Part shown: positions 1 through 11,061 of the stretch, piece after piece
Numbering within the stretch: the stretch's first letter is position 1
Layout of the letters: each line of letters begins with the position of its first letter
Notes under the pieces: model-generated
The model's input: only the letters and a program-made list of their open reading frames with translations
What the model was told of the DNA's origin: nothing
The model's database searches: none
Program-made: the position numbers and the translations under genes
NCBI GenBank assembly: GCA_024305405.1
Contig: JAKNDB010000068.1
Span: forward strand, 5,026,001-5,090,000
Length of the DNA stretch: 64,000 nt
DNA from: Dirofilaria immitis
Taxonomy: Eukaryota > Nematoda > Chromadorea > Rhabditida > Onchocercidae
Direction: 5' to 3'

Positions 1-1239
1 GCTAAATATATCTATCAATTCAGTGAAATAACATTTATCAGAATATATTGATATTTCCGTGATAGCATCAGACAGAGAAGAACGCAAATGCATTCATAAA
101 TTTTATAATTTTAAAATGAAGATTTTTATTGAACCAAAAAGATGTAGTATAAATAGTTTAGTATTAGTTGTTCAAGTTTTTTAAAAGAAAAATATTTTTA
201 AAATTTCAATCAAAATATGCATAAAATGATAATTAAAATTGATAAAATCACTTATCTATTAACAACGGATATAATATTATTCGTAATAATAATAACAATT
301 CAAATGAAATATACATTGTGTTATGCTCTCATTGAAAAAATAAAAATAAAAAATTGACAAAATGAAAAACAAAAATTCTCGAAAAACAAAAATGATAACC
401 AAATTTATAATGCAAATAGCAAATAAATTCTTATAAACATTGAAAAAACTTTCTATTTTTCCTTAAAATTTAATAATTTATTTATTAAACAAAAAATTAA
501 AATATTTTGGAAATTTGTGATAAATCCAATTAATCAATATTTTTTCGATTTAAATATGCTAAATTATCTATTGGAAATAAATTAAATTAATCTTATCAAA
601 ATTAAATTCTTCATATTGTTGATCAGTTTGAAAAGAAATATGTAATCGATTAATTTAATGATAAATTAAATCTCGGTTTCTTTAATCAAAAGATTAAGTC
701 TTCATTGTTATTGAGCAAACAGTTAGCTAATTACATATGTAATAATATTTTACATAATATTTTTGTATTATTAAGCCAAATAAGTTAACTGATAAGCTAA
801 TTAATTGCATCTCAATAAATGATGAGATGGATAATTAGCAGAATTTTGAAGAGATCAAAATATTTGCTAATCAATCATCTATCGATATTATTTTTGATGG
901 ATTATCATTGACAGATGAGTATAAGTTTATAATGAAATATACTTTCTCTTTTCTATTTAATTTGGAATAATTTTGCTACAATTTGAAACAAATTTAATTA
1001 AATTATTTATCAATTTTGCATTGTTCGATTATTATTTAAAGTGACTAATTTCAATTAAAAATAAAACTTTTTAATGTGAACATATTACGTGAACTTATAT
1101 TATTCTGATTTTATTATATCAATAAATTAAATCAATTATTATCATATTATTTGAAATCATTTGATAATTCTTGAATATGTATTTTTAATCAATATATTTT
1201 CAATTAATAACATAAATAAATTAATTCTTATTTTTTGAT
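1..1239. other. AT-rich intergenic or intronic DNA, no gene seen
   Basis: No open frame with coding character and no recognisable splice-exon pattern was found. The stretch is dominated by A/T runs and short ATTAAT-type words. Nothing else can be said from sequence alone. Confidence 0.6.
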
Positions 1240-1452
1240 ATGAATTATTCGAATCGAAGTTTCATTATTTTTTTAATTCTTTTTGCATATAATCAGTTAG
1301 AAACAACTGTTAACGGTAAACTAAAAAGAAATGTAAAAAGCAAAACGAAAAGTTTCTTTGATAAACAGCTTGCCAACTTCTTGCTCTTACAACTATCATA
1401 TCAATATCAAATTACAACGAGCAAAGTTAATTTTGTAAAAAGATTTCGTTAA
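1240..1452 (+). CDS. possible small secreted peptide precursor (70 aa, hypothetical)
   Basis: This single open frame of 70 residues begins with a signal-peptide-like segment: residues 1-26, hydrophobic core FIIFLILFAY, then a plausible cleavage near Gly26. Basic Lys-Leu-Lys-Arg follows at about residues 27-30. The body has about 35 residues with a Phe/Leu-rich centre (SFFDKQLANFLLLQLSYQYQ), and Val-Lys-Arg-Phe-Arg closes the protein. Signal, dibasic site, short body and dibasic end is the layout of a neuropeptide or other processed peptide precursor. I recognise no known peptide family, and such short AT-rich frames also arise by chance. It stands alone in a gene-poor region with no neighbour to support it. 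Confidence 0.3.
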   Translation: MNYSNRSFIIFLILFAYNQLETTVNGKLKRNVKSKTKSFFDKQLANFLLLQLSYQYQITTSKVNFVKRFR

Positions 1453-2580
1453 TTAACCTTTGAACGAAATAAATCACATATATGTATGATCTAAATTTTG
1501 AAAAAATTAATGAAATTAACTTGATGATTCATAAAAATGCTTTTAAATATTATCAATTTATTAAACTTACAATAATCCGAGCAAAAATTAACAAAATTTT
1601 ACATTCTTGTAAAATTTCATGATATTTACAGTATCAGCAAACTTACTGTCCTGAATTCACTAAATTTATAATATTACTGAACTCACAGTAATCCGAATAA
1701 AACGAATTTTATTAATTTTATAAAATTTCAAAATGAATCATTTCAAATAATAATTGAAAGTTTTTAAAATAAACAAATTAGCCAATATCATATTTTATCA
1801 TGATAAATATTTGAAATAAAATGGAATGGATTATTATTTCCTCATATCAAAAAAGAAAGAAAGAAAGAAAAACTGAAGATGATCAAAAATTTTCGGAAGT
1901 TAATGAAAGTAATATAAAAATTTATTCACAATTTCTATCATCTAGTAATCAAAAATTTGACCTATTATAGTCTAAAATTATATCAGCCTTAAATTCAACA
2001 TTTCGTTCTGGATGTAAAATCAAATTTCTAAAGCCAAAAGTTAAACACGATTGCAAAACTTTGAAATTCTTTTTTCAAAAATTTACTTAATCATATGGTC
2101 GTGATAATGATAGCTATTTTGAGGAAAAATTAACAAATATCAATTATACCACAAATTTTGGCGCCATAAATTCCTTATTAAAATAATTTTGCAATTTATT
2201 TGAAATGAAAAATTCGTAAAAATTGAGGATAGCAGGAAATTGGATAGCAATAGAGCAGAAGCAGAAGTAATAAACTTTTCTCATTTATATTATTTAAAAG
2301 TTTTTTCCCTTAACTGAAAAAAAGGAAAGCAGAAACTGACATTATGAATTTTTTTCTGTAACTAAATTCTCGACTATTTTATTGTTGTAAATTTTCCACA
2401 ATAATTATAAAAAATAATTTAGTAAAAATTGACGTAGGAATAATTTATTTTTAAATTATTATTATGGCTAATTGTAAAAATAAGCTATCACAAGAAAAAA
2501 GCAACTTGGATTTTGTTTTTAAAAATAAACTTTTCAAACATTGCAATTTAAGGCTTTGAGTCGTTTAAATTTTAATGGAT
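1453..2580. other. non-coding AT-rich DNA with a weak local duplication
   Basis: No gene seen. Two segments, near 1570-1620 and 1685-1735, share an AATCCGA word followed by A-rich DNA and a TAAAATTTCA end, suggesting an old, strongly diverged direct duplication. Confidence 0.4.
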
Positions 2581-2587
2581 TAAATTC

Positions 2588-2708
2588 TTTTCAAATTTCA
2601 TTTCCTTTCTCTCTTTTAACACTTACTCTCTCTCTACTTCCCTTTCCTTTCTTTCTCTCTCAGAAAAAGAAAGAGAAGTAGAGAGAGAGAGAGAAGAAGA
2701 GAAGCGAA
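2588..2708. repeat. pyrimidine-to-purine switch with perfect 15-bp inverted repeat
   Basis: A pyrimidine-rich strand (CT repeats) switches at about 2663 to a purine-rich strand (GA repeats). The 15-bp arm at 2626-2640 is perfectly complementary to 2675-2689, and much of the 34-nt between them can pair as well. The whole can fold into a long polypurine-polypyrimidine hairpin, either cruciform or in RNA. Confidence 0.8.
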
Positions 2709-2709
2709 A

Positions 2710-4790
2710 TAAAGTGATAAAATTTTACATGTTTATTATTTTATTTATTTTTTAAATATTTTTAAATTACCACAATTATTTTCAAAAGATTAATCTCCGA
2801 ACAAATTACTTCCTATAGAACAAAAGAAGTGTGAGGAAATAAATTCCATTATTCGATTAATTCGATATATCAAAATATCGAATTATAAAATGAAGATTTA
2901 TATTACATTACCGAGTTTGAATTGAAAAATATTATATAAAATATTATTGAGATATAAATATAATTAAAGGTATAATTGATAAAATTTAAATATAATAGTA
3001 AATAAAACATTATAAATTTTTTTTTGCCTATTGTTTTTATTAAAAAAAAATTTTAGCTTAATAATATTATGTTGATTTATATTATCAAAAATATAAATTC
3101 TATATTATTACTTAAGTACTTAACAATCGATTGATCATTGAGTACAATATATAATCGCGTATCATTTCTTTTCTAAAATCAATCTCTATCTAATTTATTT
3201 GACTTATTGATTACATACATTTGATAATCTCTTCATAATAGCATGTCAGCAACGTAGTGCATTGCAGACCTAGGAACCCATCGACATTGTTCATTGTAAT
3301 AATCATGATAATGACATATATATATAATCATGATAATAACATACATATATAATCATAACATATTTGTATAAATCTAACCGATAGATTATGAAGAAAAATG
3401 AATGAATGAATGAATGAATAGGATCTCTTTTAAGAGATATAAACAAAAATTAATGGAATCGAATATCAAATATGAAATTAAAATATCCATTTCGAATCAG
3501 TCAAACAAAAATAAATGTTGTAGAATTTTTATGGAAATAATTTTTATAGGATTTATTCAAACAAAAAAATCCTGAAAAAATTTCTCGAAAAAGTAACCAA
3601 TTCTGATATAAAAAGCAAAAAAACATATAGAATATTTGCAGAAGATGAAAGTTTCAGGAAAGATGAAAAAAGAGAGCTTAAGAATTTTGATAATAATAGA
3701 TTTGCTGATGAATGATAACGATTAATACAGAACAATAATATATCAGAATTGTATATATAATGAAGCAATGACTTATATTAATATCATCATAATATTCGAT
3801 TTGCTTGTAAAAATAGGGCTATAATCGTGACAAAACCAAGCTAAAAATTTTTTAGTCAAATGACAGTAATCTCAGTTAGTCATTTTTTTCCTTTTAGTGA
3901 ATCATTTGCTATTTATTAATGAAAATAATCATTTGATTAATTTAATTTGCTTTAATTATTTATGGTTGCACATAAATGATAAATATTAAGAAATCGGAGG
4001 AGTATCGTTTTTAATATTTGCATTGTTGAAGTTTTTGATTTAACTTTAACGAGAAAAGAGATAGAATTTTTTGATTCATTGGAAATCTGAAAAATTTAAG
4101 AAAAATCATTTTAAATATGGTATGAAAACAAATATTTAATAAAATATAAAGCAAAATTCGATTATTATAATCACTAATTAAGCAATAAGAGAACATTGAA
4201 TTGTGCATCGATGTGTTTAATAATTGTCATTTTGGGTTATTACCATATTTATATTCTATTATTACTATTAATTATTATTTAATCATTATAATTTAGATTG
4301 AGTACATCATTGAGTATTTAAGTTCATTTATGTGTGCAATGTAATAAACCATAAATAATTAAAGCAAATTAATCAAAAATTTAAAACGACTATATGATTC
4401 TTATTCCTTGAAATTTGCATATTTGAAATAACAAATATAATTAATTATTTTATTAAATCAATCATTAAAAACTAATTTTGTTCCCTTATTTTGATGAATC
4501 AAAGAATATTAGTAAACATTTGCAGTAATTTCTTAGCATTATTATCATTATCCAGTATTTTTATTTATCATTATTATTGTTGTTTTAATTAGTGCTATCA
4601 CTCTAACTATGATTGAAATGTTATGATTGATAATATTTTGCCATGCAATTTATAACGGGATTAAATTTGCCTTTCTGATAAAAGCTTACTTTGATAGACT
4701 GTTTTTATAACAGATAGAAGTATGGAAAGTAGCCAAGTAATCATGCTATGATAATGTAAGTGATAATGAGCAATAATGACAATAGCAATA
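2710..4790. other. non-coding AT-rich DNA with short microsatellites
   Basis: No coding exon recognised. It holds an imperfect tandem of ATCATGATAATGACATATATAT-like words at about 3300-3360 and an AATG tetranucleotide run at about 3397-3419. Short frames on the minus strand (3553-3768, 4011-4208) have no coding character beyond being open. Confidence 0.55.
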
Positions 4791-4798
4791 TATTTAGT

Positions 4799-4867
4799 AC
4801 TAATAATAATAATAATAATAATAATAACAATATGCTAATATTAACGACAACACCATTAATACAAGTG

Positions 4868-4903
<36 letters not shown>

Positions 4904-4931
4904 GCAACAACAATAACAATAACAATAACGG
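4799..4931. repeat. AAT and AAC trinucleotide microsatellites
   Basis: About ten AAT units run from about 4799 and an AAC/CAA tract runs from about 4867 to 4930, separated by a short unique spacer. A 65-residue frame crosses both tracts and consists mostly of Asn and Thr, as expected of the repeat rather than of a protein. Confidence 0.9.
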
Positions 4932-5197
4932 AACTAATGTTATACTGGCAAAAATAATCAAAGATACTATGACAACAATATCACTAGGGCTAATATTAGT
5001 GACAATAATGATAGTAGTAATTGAAATTGATGGAAGAGATAATAAATAATGAGAGGAAATTATTGAAATAAGCCAGAATGATTCGGAAAATTGGAGCTTA
5101 GAAGATTCGTGTTCTTTAAATTATCTATTTCATCTAATTAGCTTATTGTCGAATTTATAAATTAAGATTTTGGAAGAAAATCTTTTTCACTCTTACC

Positions 5198-5295
5198 GAA
5201 TAAAAAGAGAGAAGAAGGGAGAGAGAGAGGGAGAAAGGAGGGAGAGAAAGAGGGAGAGAGAGGAGAGGAGAGAGAGAGAGGAAGAAAAAGAAGGA
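5198..5295. repeat. GA-rich polypurine tract
   Basis: Nearly uninterrupted purines on the plus strand (GAGAGG, GGGAGAG words) for about 100 bases. The opposite strand yields a Ser/Leu/Pro-rich spurious frame. Confidence 0.85.
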
Positions 5296-5410
5296 TAATT
5301 AATAATAAAACTAGTTCAAAACAAAAATTGGCGAAATAAGTGAATGAAATATTTTGAAACATTTGAAATGAATTTCGAACTTCAATAATTGTCTTGATTA
5401 TTATTAAACA

Positions 5411-5511
5411 TAATGGTAATAGTAATGGCAATGGCAATGACAATGGCAATGATAATGGTGCTGATGATGATGATGATGCTGATGATGATGATGCTGATGA
5501 TGATGATAATA
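5411..5511. repeat. AATGGC and GATGATGCT compound microsatellite
   Basis: Imperfect AATGGCAATGAC hexanucleotide units pass into GATGATGATGCT units. Both strands are open across it (Met/Ile-rich frames), which is a property of the repeat. Confidence 0.9.
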
Positions 5512-5734
5512 GAAGATGTACTCGAGAATGAAGCAGACAAAATGGATGCTAATAGTGTTGTTAGTATAGGCCAATTGGCCGGACAGCTGTTTAGAAGATA
5601 AACGGGCAAGAAGTGGAAAAGTGGTCGAAAGTTGAACTTAGCTTTTATCCATTCTTGAATTATCTGAAATTTGCAATTAAAAATCTGTGAGATAGTTACT
5701 CTTACAGCTATTAATGATTATTTGATAAGTTTTA

Positions 5735-6110
5735 ATCAATATAAATGCTTTATATGTTTAATATGCAATCTGAAATTTGGTAAAATATTTGTTAAAACAT
5801 TTGCAATCAAAGGTCGCGGGAAGTTTATGAATTAAAGTGCATCGATTTAAAAACTTTTAGTTTCATGTGTTTAAGATACAATTTGAACTTTTGTAAAATA
5901 TTTGTTTCAAAGGTCATATGAAAATTCATCAATATAAACAATCTTAATTTCACATGCTCAATATGTACTTTGAATTTTTATAAAATATTTGATTAGAATA
6001 ATTATGCAAACTTGAATACATCAATTCAAAGCTCTTAATTTAATATGCTTAATAGCAGTTTGAATTTTAGGACAAAATGTGATTAAATAAAGGTCATATA
6101 GTCAAAAAAT
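5735..6110. repeat. degenerate tandem repeat, four units of about 87-106 bp
   Basis: Four units begin with ATCAAT or ATCGAT at 5735, 5841, 5928 and 6020. Each then carries a CTTAATTT-like word, an ATATGTTTAATATG-like word, TTTGAA.TTT, a TAAAATATTTG box and usually AAAGGTC near the end. The units are well diverged, so the array is old. Confidence 0.65.
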
Positions 6111-9100
6111 TCATAAACTGAAGTAATTGAGCAAATTAAAGTATGAAAAATTGTAAACATCTGAATTAAGCGATGTGATACACTAATTGTTATTCTTCTA
6201 TTTCTTTTCTCATGAATAATTTATTTGATGCTTGTAGCATTTTAATTAATTTAAATTTATTTTAGCTTATATTTCACTTATCCTAAACTTTTAATTGCCT
6301 TTTTTAATACAAATTCATTCATTTCTGATATCTTCTAATTCTAATCCAATTTATCAATAATACTATCTATCCAACAATATTCAACAAAAGAAAAAACTCG
6401 AATAAATTGAAGAAAATTAAATTGAATAAATAAAAAGGAAATAATTTTTAATTATTATTAATTTATAATTTATAAATTACTTTTTGAAAGTTTTTATTCA
6501 TTTTTTCGCTTTTTTTACATTCTAAAAACTATTCTGAAATACAAATAAATGAACATTCATTGAAGTGAAATGAATCGATAACAGTTAATGATAAAAATAA
6601 TAAAAGTACGATAATGAAAATGACAAATGTTTTGATATCAAATGGTACGAATATTTTATTATTTTAAATACTTCTATTAAATTCTTATTTGTTTACTACC
6701 CAAAAATACTTTTATCAAATTCTTATTCCCAAATAATTATTTATAAGATTTTATTCATTAAAATATAAATTAAAAAAAGTAATTATTAATTTTTACTTTT
6801 TATAAGCAATTTTATTTGTTTTTGAATTTTCTTTAAAGTTTCCTTTAACTTTTAATTAATTTTTGCAAAATTTTATTAAATTTATATTAATAATTAATTG
6901 AATACCGTAAATTTTAAAGAATATATCAATTATCTTTTCTTTTTGTGTATTTTCAAAAAATAAATTTTCAATTCATTTTCTGTAAAGAAATTAAATACCA
7001 AATTATATTAAAGAAGAAAAAGATAAATTCGATGAAATGCAATAAAATGCAAATTTTTGAATAAAATGATATTTGTCAATGTTTAATCAATTAATGATAA
7101 TATTAATTAAAATAAATTTTCAATTATATTTTAATATTGTAAATTGAATTGAAATGAATAATTTGCTTTGATGAATTAATCGAATAGATAAACTATTAAA
7201 AATGCAAACTTTTTCATAAAAACAAAAAAATTAATGCAAGTAGGCTGAATTAAAATCAATAAGTTATTAATTATCAAATAACAAATTGAATTTGAATTGG
7301 TATAATTTTTTTCCTTCTCTTCGATCTTCTTGTCAAAGTTGATTAGTTCAAAAATTTTGAAATTTTACCTTTTAATTAAAATTATCCATCGTAAATTTTT
7401 AAAATTTACAATAAAATATTCCAAGAAAAGCGAGAAGAAAAATAAGCTATTTTATGTCGAGAATGATTCATCATTTGAGTATAATTAAATGAAAATTTTA
7501 AATAATTTATTCATATCAGGTAAATCAAAAGTATTCATTTTTTTTGTTCAAAGTAATTGATCATAAAATAGTTTATCACATCTAATCAATTTTTAACACT
7601 GACTGATCAATCAATAAGGTCAAAGAATTAATTTGCGGTAGTGCAATAATAAATTGTTACTCTTGTGCACTTCATCATATTTTATAGTAAGAAAAATTTT
7701 TAAAAAATTAATAGGTGATAGAATGCAAAGAAAATAAAAAACGCATTAATCAATTAATCGAATTAATTATCAATTAATGATAAGAAATGATATAGTCACA
7801 CATTTGATATATATTAGTTCAAATGAAGAATAGTTCAATTTCTTGCTTTTAATTATAAAAGCCTATAGAATATTGGAAATTTATGAATTAAATGTTGATT
7901 ATATCATAAGCCTGACTCCTCATAATTCCATACATATCTTATGGTAGTGAGATAACAAGAAGATAAGAGTAATAGGATTGACGAGAAATGAATTTAAATT
8001 TTATCCTAATTTTAATAAACATTTTAAATATATTACAGCTAAAATCATTTGCGTAAATTTTATGCATTTAATTAATTATTAGCGATATTGAAAGCATTTG
8101 AGAGAAAGTTTTAATAAAACGCAAATATTCCATTATCATTTAATAGTAATGCTAAACACTAAATTACATTACACTAATTTTAATATATCTATGCAATTGC
8201 AACATTCATTCATTCATTCATATATATTTATATTTATAAATTAAAAATAATTTAATTTAAATATTTAAAATTTAATAATAACAATAGCTTTAATATTTAT
8301 TATAAAATTATTAATCATAGCATAGTTGTATTGATTCATTAATGCATTATATTTTTAATAATATTTTTAATTTTTAAATATTTAAAAATTATAAAAATGA
8401 ATGCCAAAGAAAGCGAACATTTATCAAAATAATAAAAATAGTTTGATGCAATCGATTTATTTGTTAAAATGATAGGACAAAGCCTTTAAAAAGGCATAAA
8501 AAGAGAAAATTAAAAATTATGAATCATCGAAAAATATAAAGAAAAATTTATTATTCAATTTTTATCGATTAATTTCAAATATTAAACTGATTCATAATTA
8601 AAATACTTTCGCTCTTTTTTTTGAAATTTCTTTAGTTAAAACAATTGTTTAATTTTTTTTTTAGATTTTTAAATATCTTCTAATAAGGTCATCATTTCGT
8701 CGCTTCCATAGATCGCTGATAAATTCTCAAATTAATCGATATAAGCAATAATAAATTTATTATATTCATTATTTAAATATAATTTATTAGTAATATGTTG
8801 ATCGAAATGGTTAGGTAATTTTGAGAAATGGAAAATTTTATGATATTATATTAATTGAAAAACATTTTTAAAAATGATGTGTAAGTATTTTATTATTAGT
8901 TATTATTAAAATATGCAGCATTTGGGACAATATAATTTGCATATATGAAAAGAAGCTTAATTAGATTTTTTAAATTAATTAAATCAAGTTAGTAAAAAGT
9001 TTTAATTTTAACAGCTCATCAATGAAAAAATAAATTAGGTAACGGAAGTGTATATAATTGCAAAAAAGTGACAGGTCTTTGAGATAAGAGAGGAAATATC
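6111..9100. other. AT-rich DNA, no gene seen
   Basis: I found no coding exon, RNA gene or element in this 3 kb. It holds mono- and dinucleotide-biased DNA and a short CATT run at about 8200-8220. Confidence 0.55.
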
Positions 9101-9106
9101 AAAGGA

Positions 9107-9303
9107 ATGGATTCAAAGGAAAAGAAGGAGAAGAAAAAGAAGAAAAAGGGGAGAAGGAAAGAGAGGAAGAACAGGAGAAGGAAAAGGAAAAGGAGGAGGA
9201 AGAGGAGGAAGAGTATGAGGAGAAGGGGAAGAGAAAGAGGAGGAGGAGGAGGAATAAGACGAGGAAAAGAAGGCGGAAGAGAAGGAGGAGGAGGAGGAGG
9301 AAG
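9107..9303. repeat. 197-bp nearly pure polypurine tract
   Basis: AAG, AGG, GGA and GAAAAG words follow one another with only a few pyrimidines, ending in AGGAGG repeats. The plus frame is Arg/Lys/Gly-rich and the minus frame Ser/Phe/Pro-rich, both artefacts of composition. A mirror-type polypurine tract of this length can adopt triplex (H-DNA) structure; that is general knowledge, not shown here. Confidence 0.9.
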
Positions 9304-9454
9304 ATAGGAATCTTTTGTGTTGTAATATTGGCATAAAGCTTATTTGATGGCTAAGTGAAATGGACTGGATGAAAGAGTTTAGGAGATAGCAAGTGTTACT
9401 TTCCACTCAATTCAACATCAATTTCAGGTCATATCATTCTTATCGATTGCACCC

Positions 9455-9673
9455 AATGATCACATCATTATCCTTGTATCTATCGCTGCACAATGATCAG
9501 ATCATTATCTTTGTGTCTATCATCATCCAATGATCAGATCATCACCCGTGTCTATTACCGCATAATGATTAGGTCATTATTGTTGTCCATTACTACATAA
9601 TGATCAGATCATCGTCGTTCATGTCTACTGCTCCCTAATGATCAGATCATTGTCCTTATTTATCATACATTAT
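9455..9673. repeat. minisatellite, six units of 35-38 bp with an internal palindrome
   Basis: Units start at 9455, 9492, 9529, 9564, 9599 and 9637. Each opens with AATGATCAGATCAT or a near variant, in which TGATC-A-GATCA is a perfect palindrome around one base. A variable TTGTGTCTATCNNN part ending in A/C-rich sequence follows. Sequence after 9673 decays quickly. Confidence 0.9.
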
Positions 9674-9679
9674 CAGTCG

Positions 9680-11005
9680 TTCTATTATCAACAATTATCA
9701 TTTTTATTCCTCCATCTCACAAAAATATTCTTTTCTTTTATCGAATTCCAAAATTTCCAATTATTTTCTGTTTTGCATTGCCTAGTTTTTAAATTTTGAT
9801 ATAATTTTCGGAGAAAAAAGAAGAATTCATCAAATTAATTTGATTTAAATAAATTTAGCAAAACTTCGGACTATTCTTAGCTACCAATATTATCATAGTG
9901 ATATGATAATATTGATATGAGTAAGCAAAACGAATCAAAGTTTTACTAAAATTGTTGAATTGATTATAGCAATAATATAGTAAACATAACTTATTTTTGC
10001 AATATTATCAAAAAATAATAAGTTTATACTTTTTATTAAATTTAAAAGTTTAAATTAAGCCTAAATTTAATTGTAATTTTTATTTATAAAAATCAATCAA
10101 TTCGGTAAATTTCATAAAATTTCGATTTACTATTTAGCGATTATTTGCTGAGAAATTTATGCTCACCAAATCATGTCAAAGTTCAATTCTACATCATTGA
10201 ATTGTTTTATAGTCGAATAAATCGATTATAAATCAACTTCTTTCCTTAACTTTCGCAAGTAAAAAAGAATAGATATAAGCATATATGTTCTGGATAGGAT
10301 GGAAAATTTTAAACGAATTAAAGTAAAATAGGATGAGAAAATTAAAATCACAGTAAAGTAGAATGAAAATTTAAATATTTGAATGGGAAGAAATTGCATC
10401 GATCAAAGACGACAATGCGGTAAAGGAAGGAAGAATGGACAATAAGAGTGAACAATGCGGTAAAGGAAATGAGATAAGGAATGGACAATACTTTTCATTT
10501 CTCGAGAAAAAGAAAATCATCCCATAGGAATTAAATGTATGAATTTAAATATAATTCACAAATTGCAAATTATTTCTAAGTATCAAACATTAAATTAAGT
10601 TGAAATTTCTTTTGAAGTTTTATGGGAGCATAGCTATTTTATTAAATTAACAAAGTTTTTAATGGAAGAAAAATTTGAGTAATGAAATGAATCAATTATA
10701 TTATTGCAAAGTTTTTTGCTCTAAGCAACTTATTGGTTTTCAAAAAGATGTGGAAAAAGTTTCGTTTGAAAATAGAACAATGTTAATATATAATGAATTT
10801 TTAATCACCGGGGAACGATTAGTACTAGGAGATACATTCATTCTTCGGTTAGAGCTTAATTTCTCCAAACTTTGGTCTCGACAATCTACTATTAAGTTTA
10901 GATTTACGAAAATTTTTTTTATTTCTCTCTAAAGTAAATTTAATGATAAAAATATTTTTCTCAAGTTTGAAAGATTTATTTTATTCTACTATTAATAATT
11001 AATTA
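9680..11005. other. AT-rich DNA with one unexplained 85-residue open frame
   Basis: An open frame at 10675-10932 (+) has a fairly balanced composition, including GERLVLGDTFILRLELNF, but no family resemblance, no signal peptide and no convincing splice context. I leave it as a possible exon only. The rest shows no feature. Confidence 0.3.
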
Positions 11006-11012
11006 TAAACCA

Positions 11013-11061
11013 GCAGGATAAGATGTTGGACTTCGGGTCCGAAGATTGCAGGTTCGAGTCC
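11013..11061 (+). pseudogene. tRNA-Arg(UCG)-like fragment without acceptor stem
   Basis: The segment holds GGATAAG of a D loop, an anticodon arm with 5-bp stem TTGGA/TCCGA and loop CTTCGGG (anticodon TCG, arginine), a variable region and a T arm with the perfect B box GGTTCGAGTCC. The 5' acceptor strand and first half of the D arm are replaced by unrelated AT-rich DNA, and the 3' sequence after the T arm (ATGAAGAATT) cannot pair as an acceptor. It therefore looks like a tRNA remnant or tRNA-derived repeat, not a working tRNA gene. Confidence 0.7.

Noticed and set aside
4760..4957. Asn/Thr-rich 65-residue frame
   Set aside because: It is the translation of AAT and AAC microsatellites, with no flanking coding signal.
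5162..5609. Overlapping Leu/Ser/Pro and Met/Ile-rich frames on both strands
   Set aside because: They come from the GA tract and the GATGATGCT repeat; both strands being open is a repeat property.
9107..9406. Arg/Lys/Gly-rich plus frame and Ser/Phe-rich minus frame
   Set aside because: Pure composition effect of the polypurine tract.
11013..11061. Functional tRNA-Arg gene
   Set aside because: Neither acceptor strand is present and the D stem cannot form.
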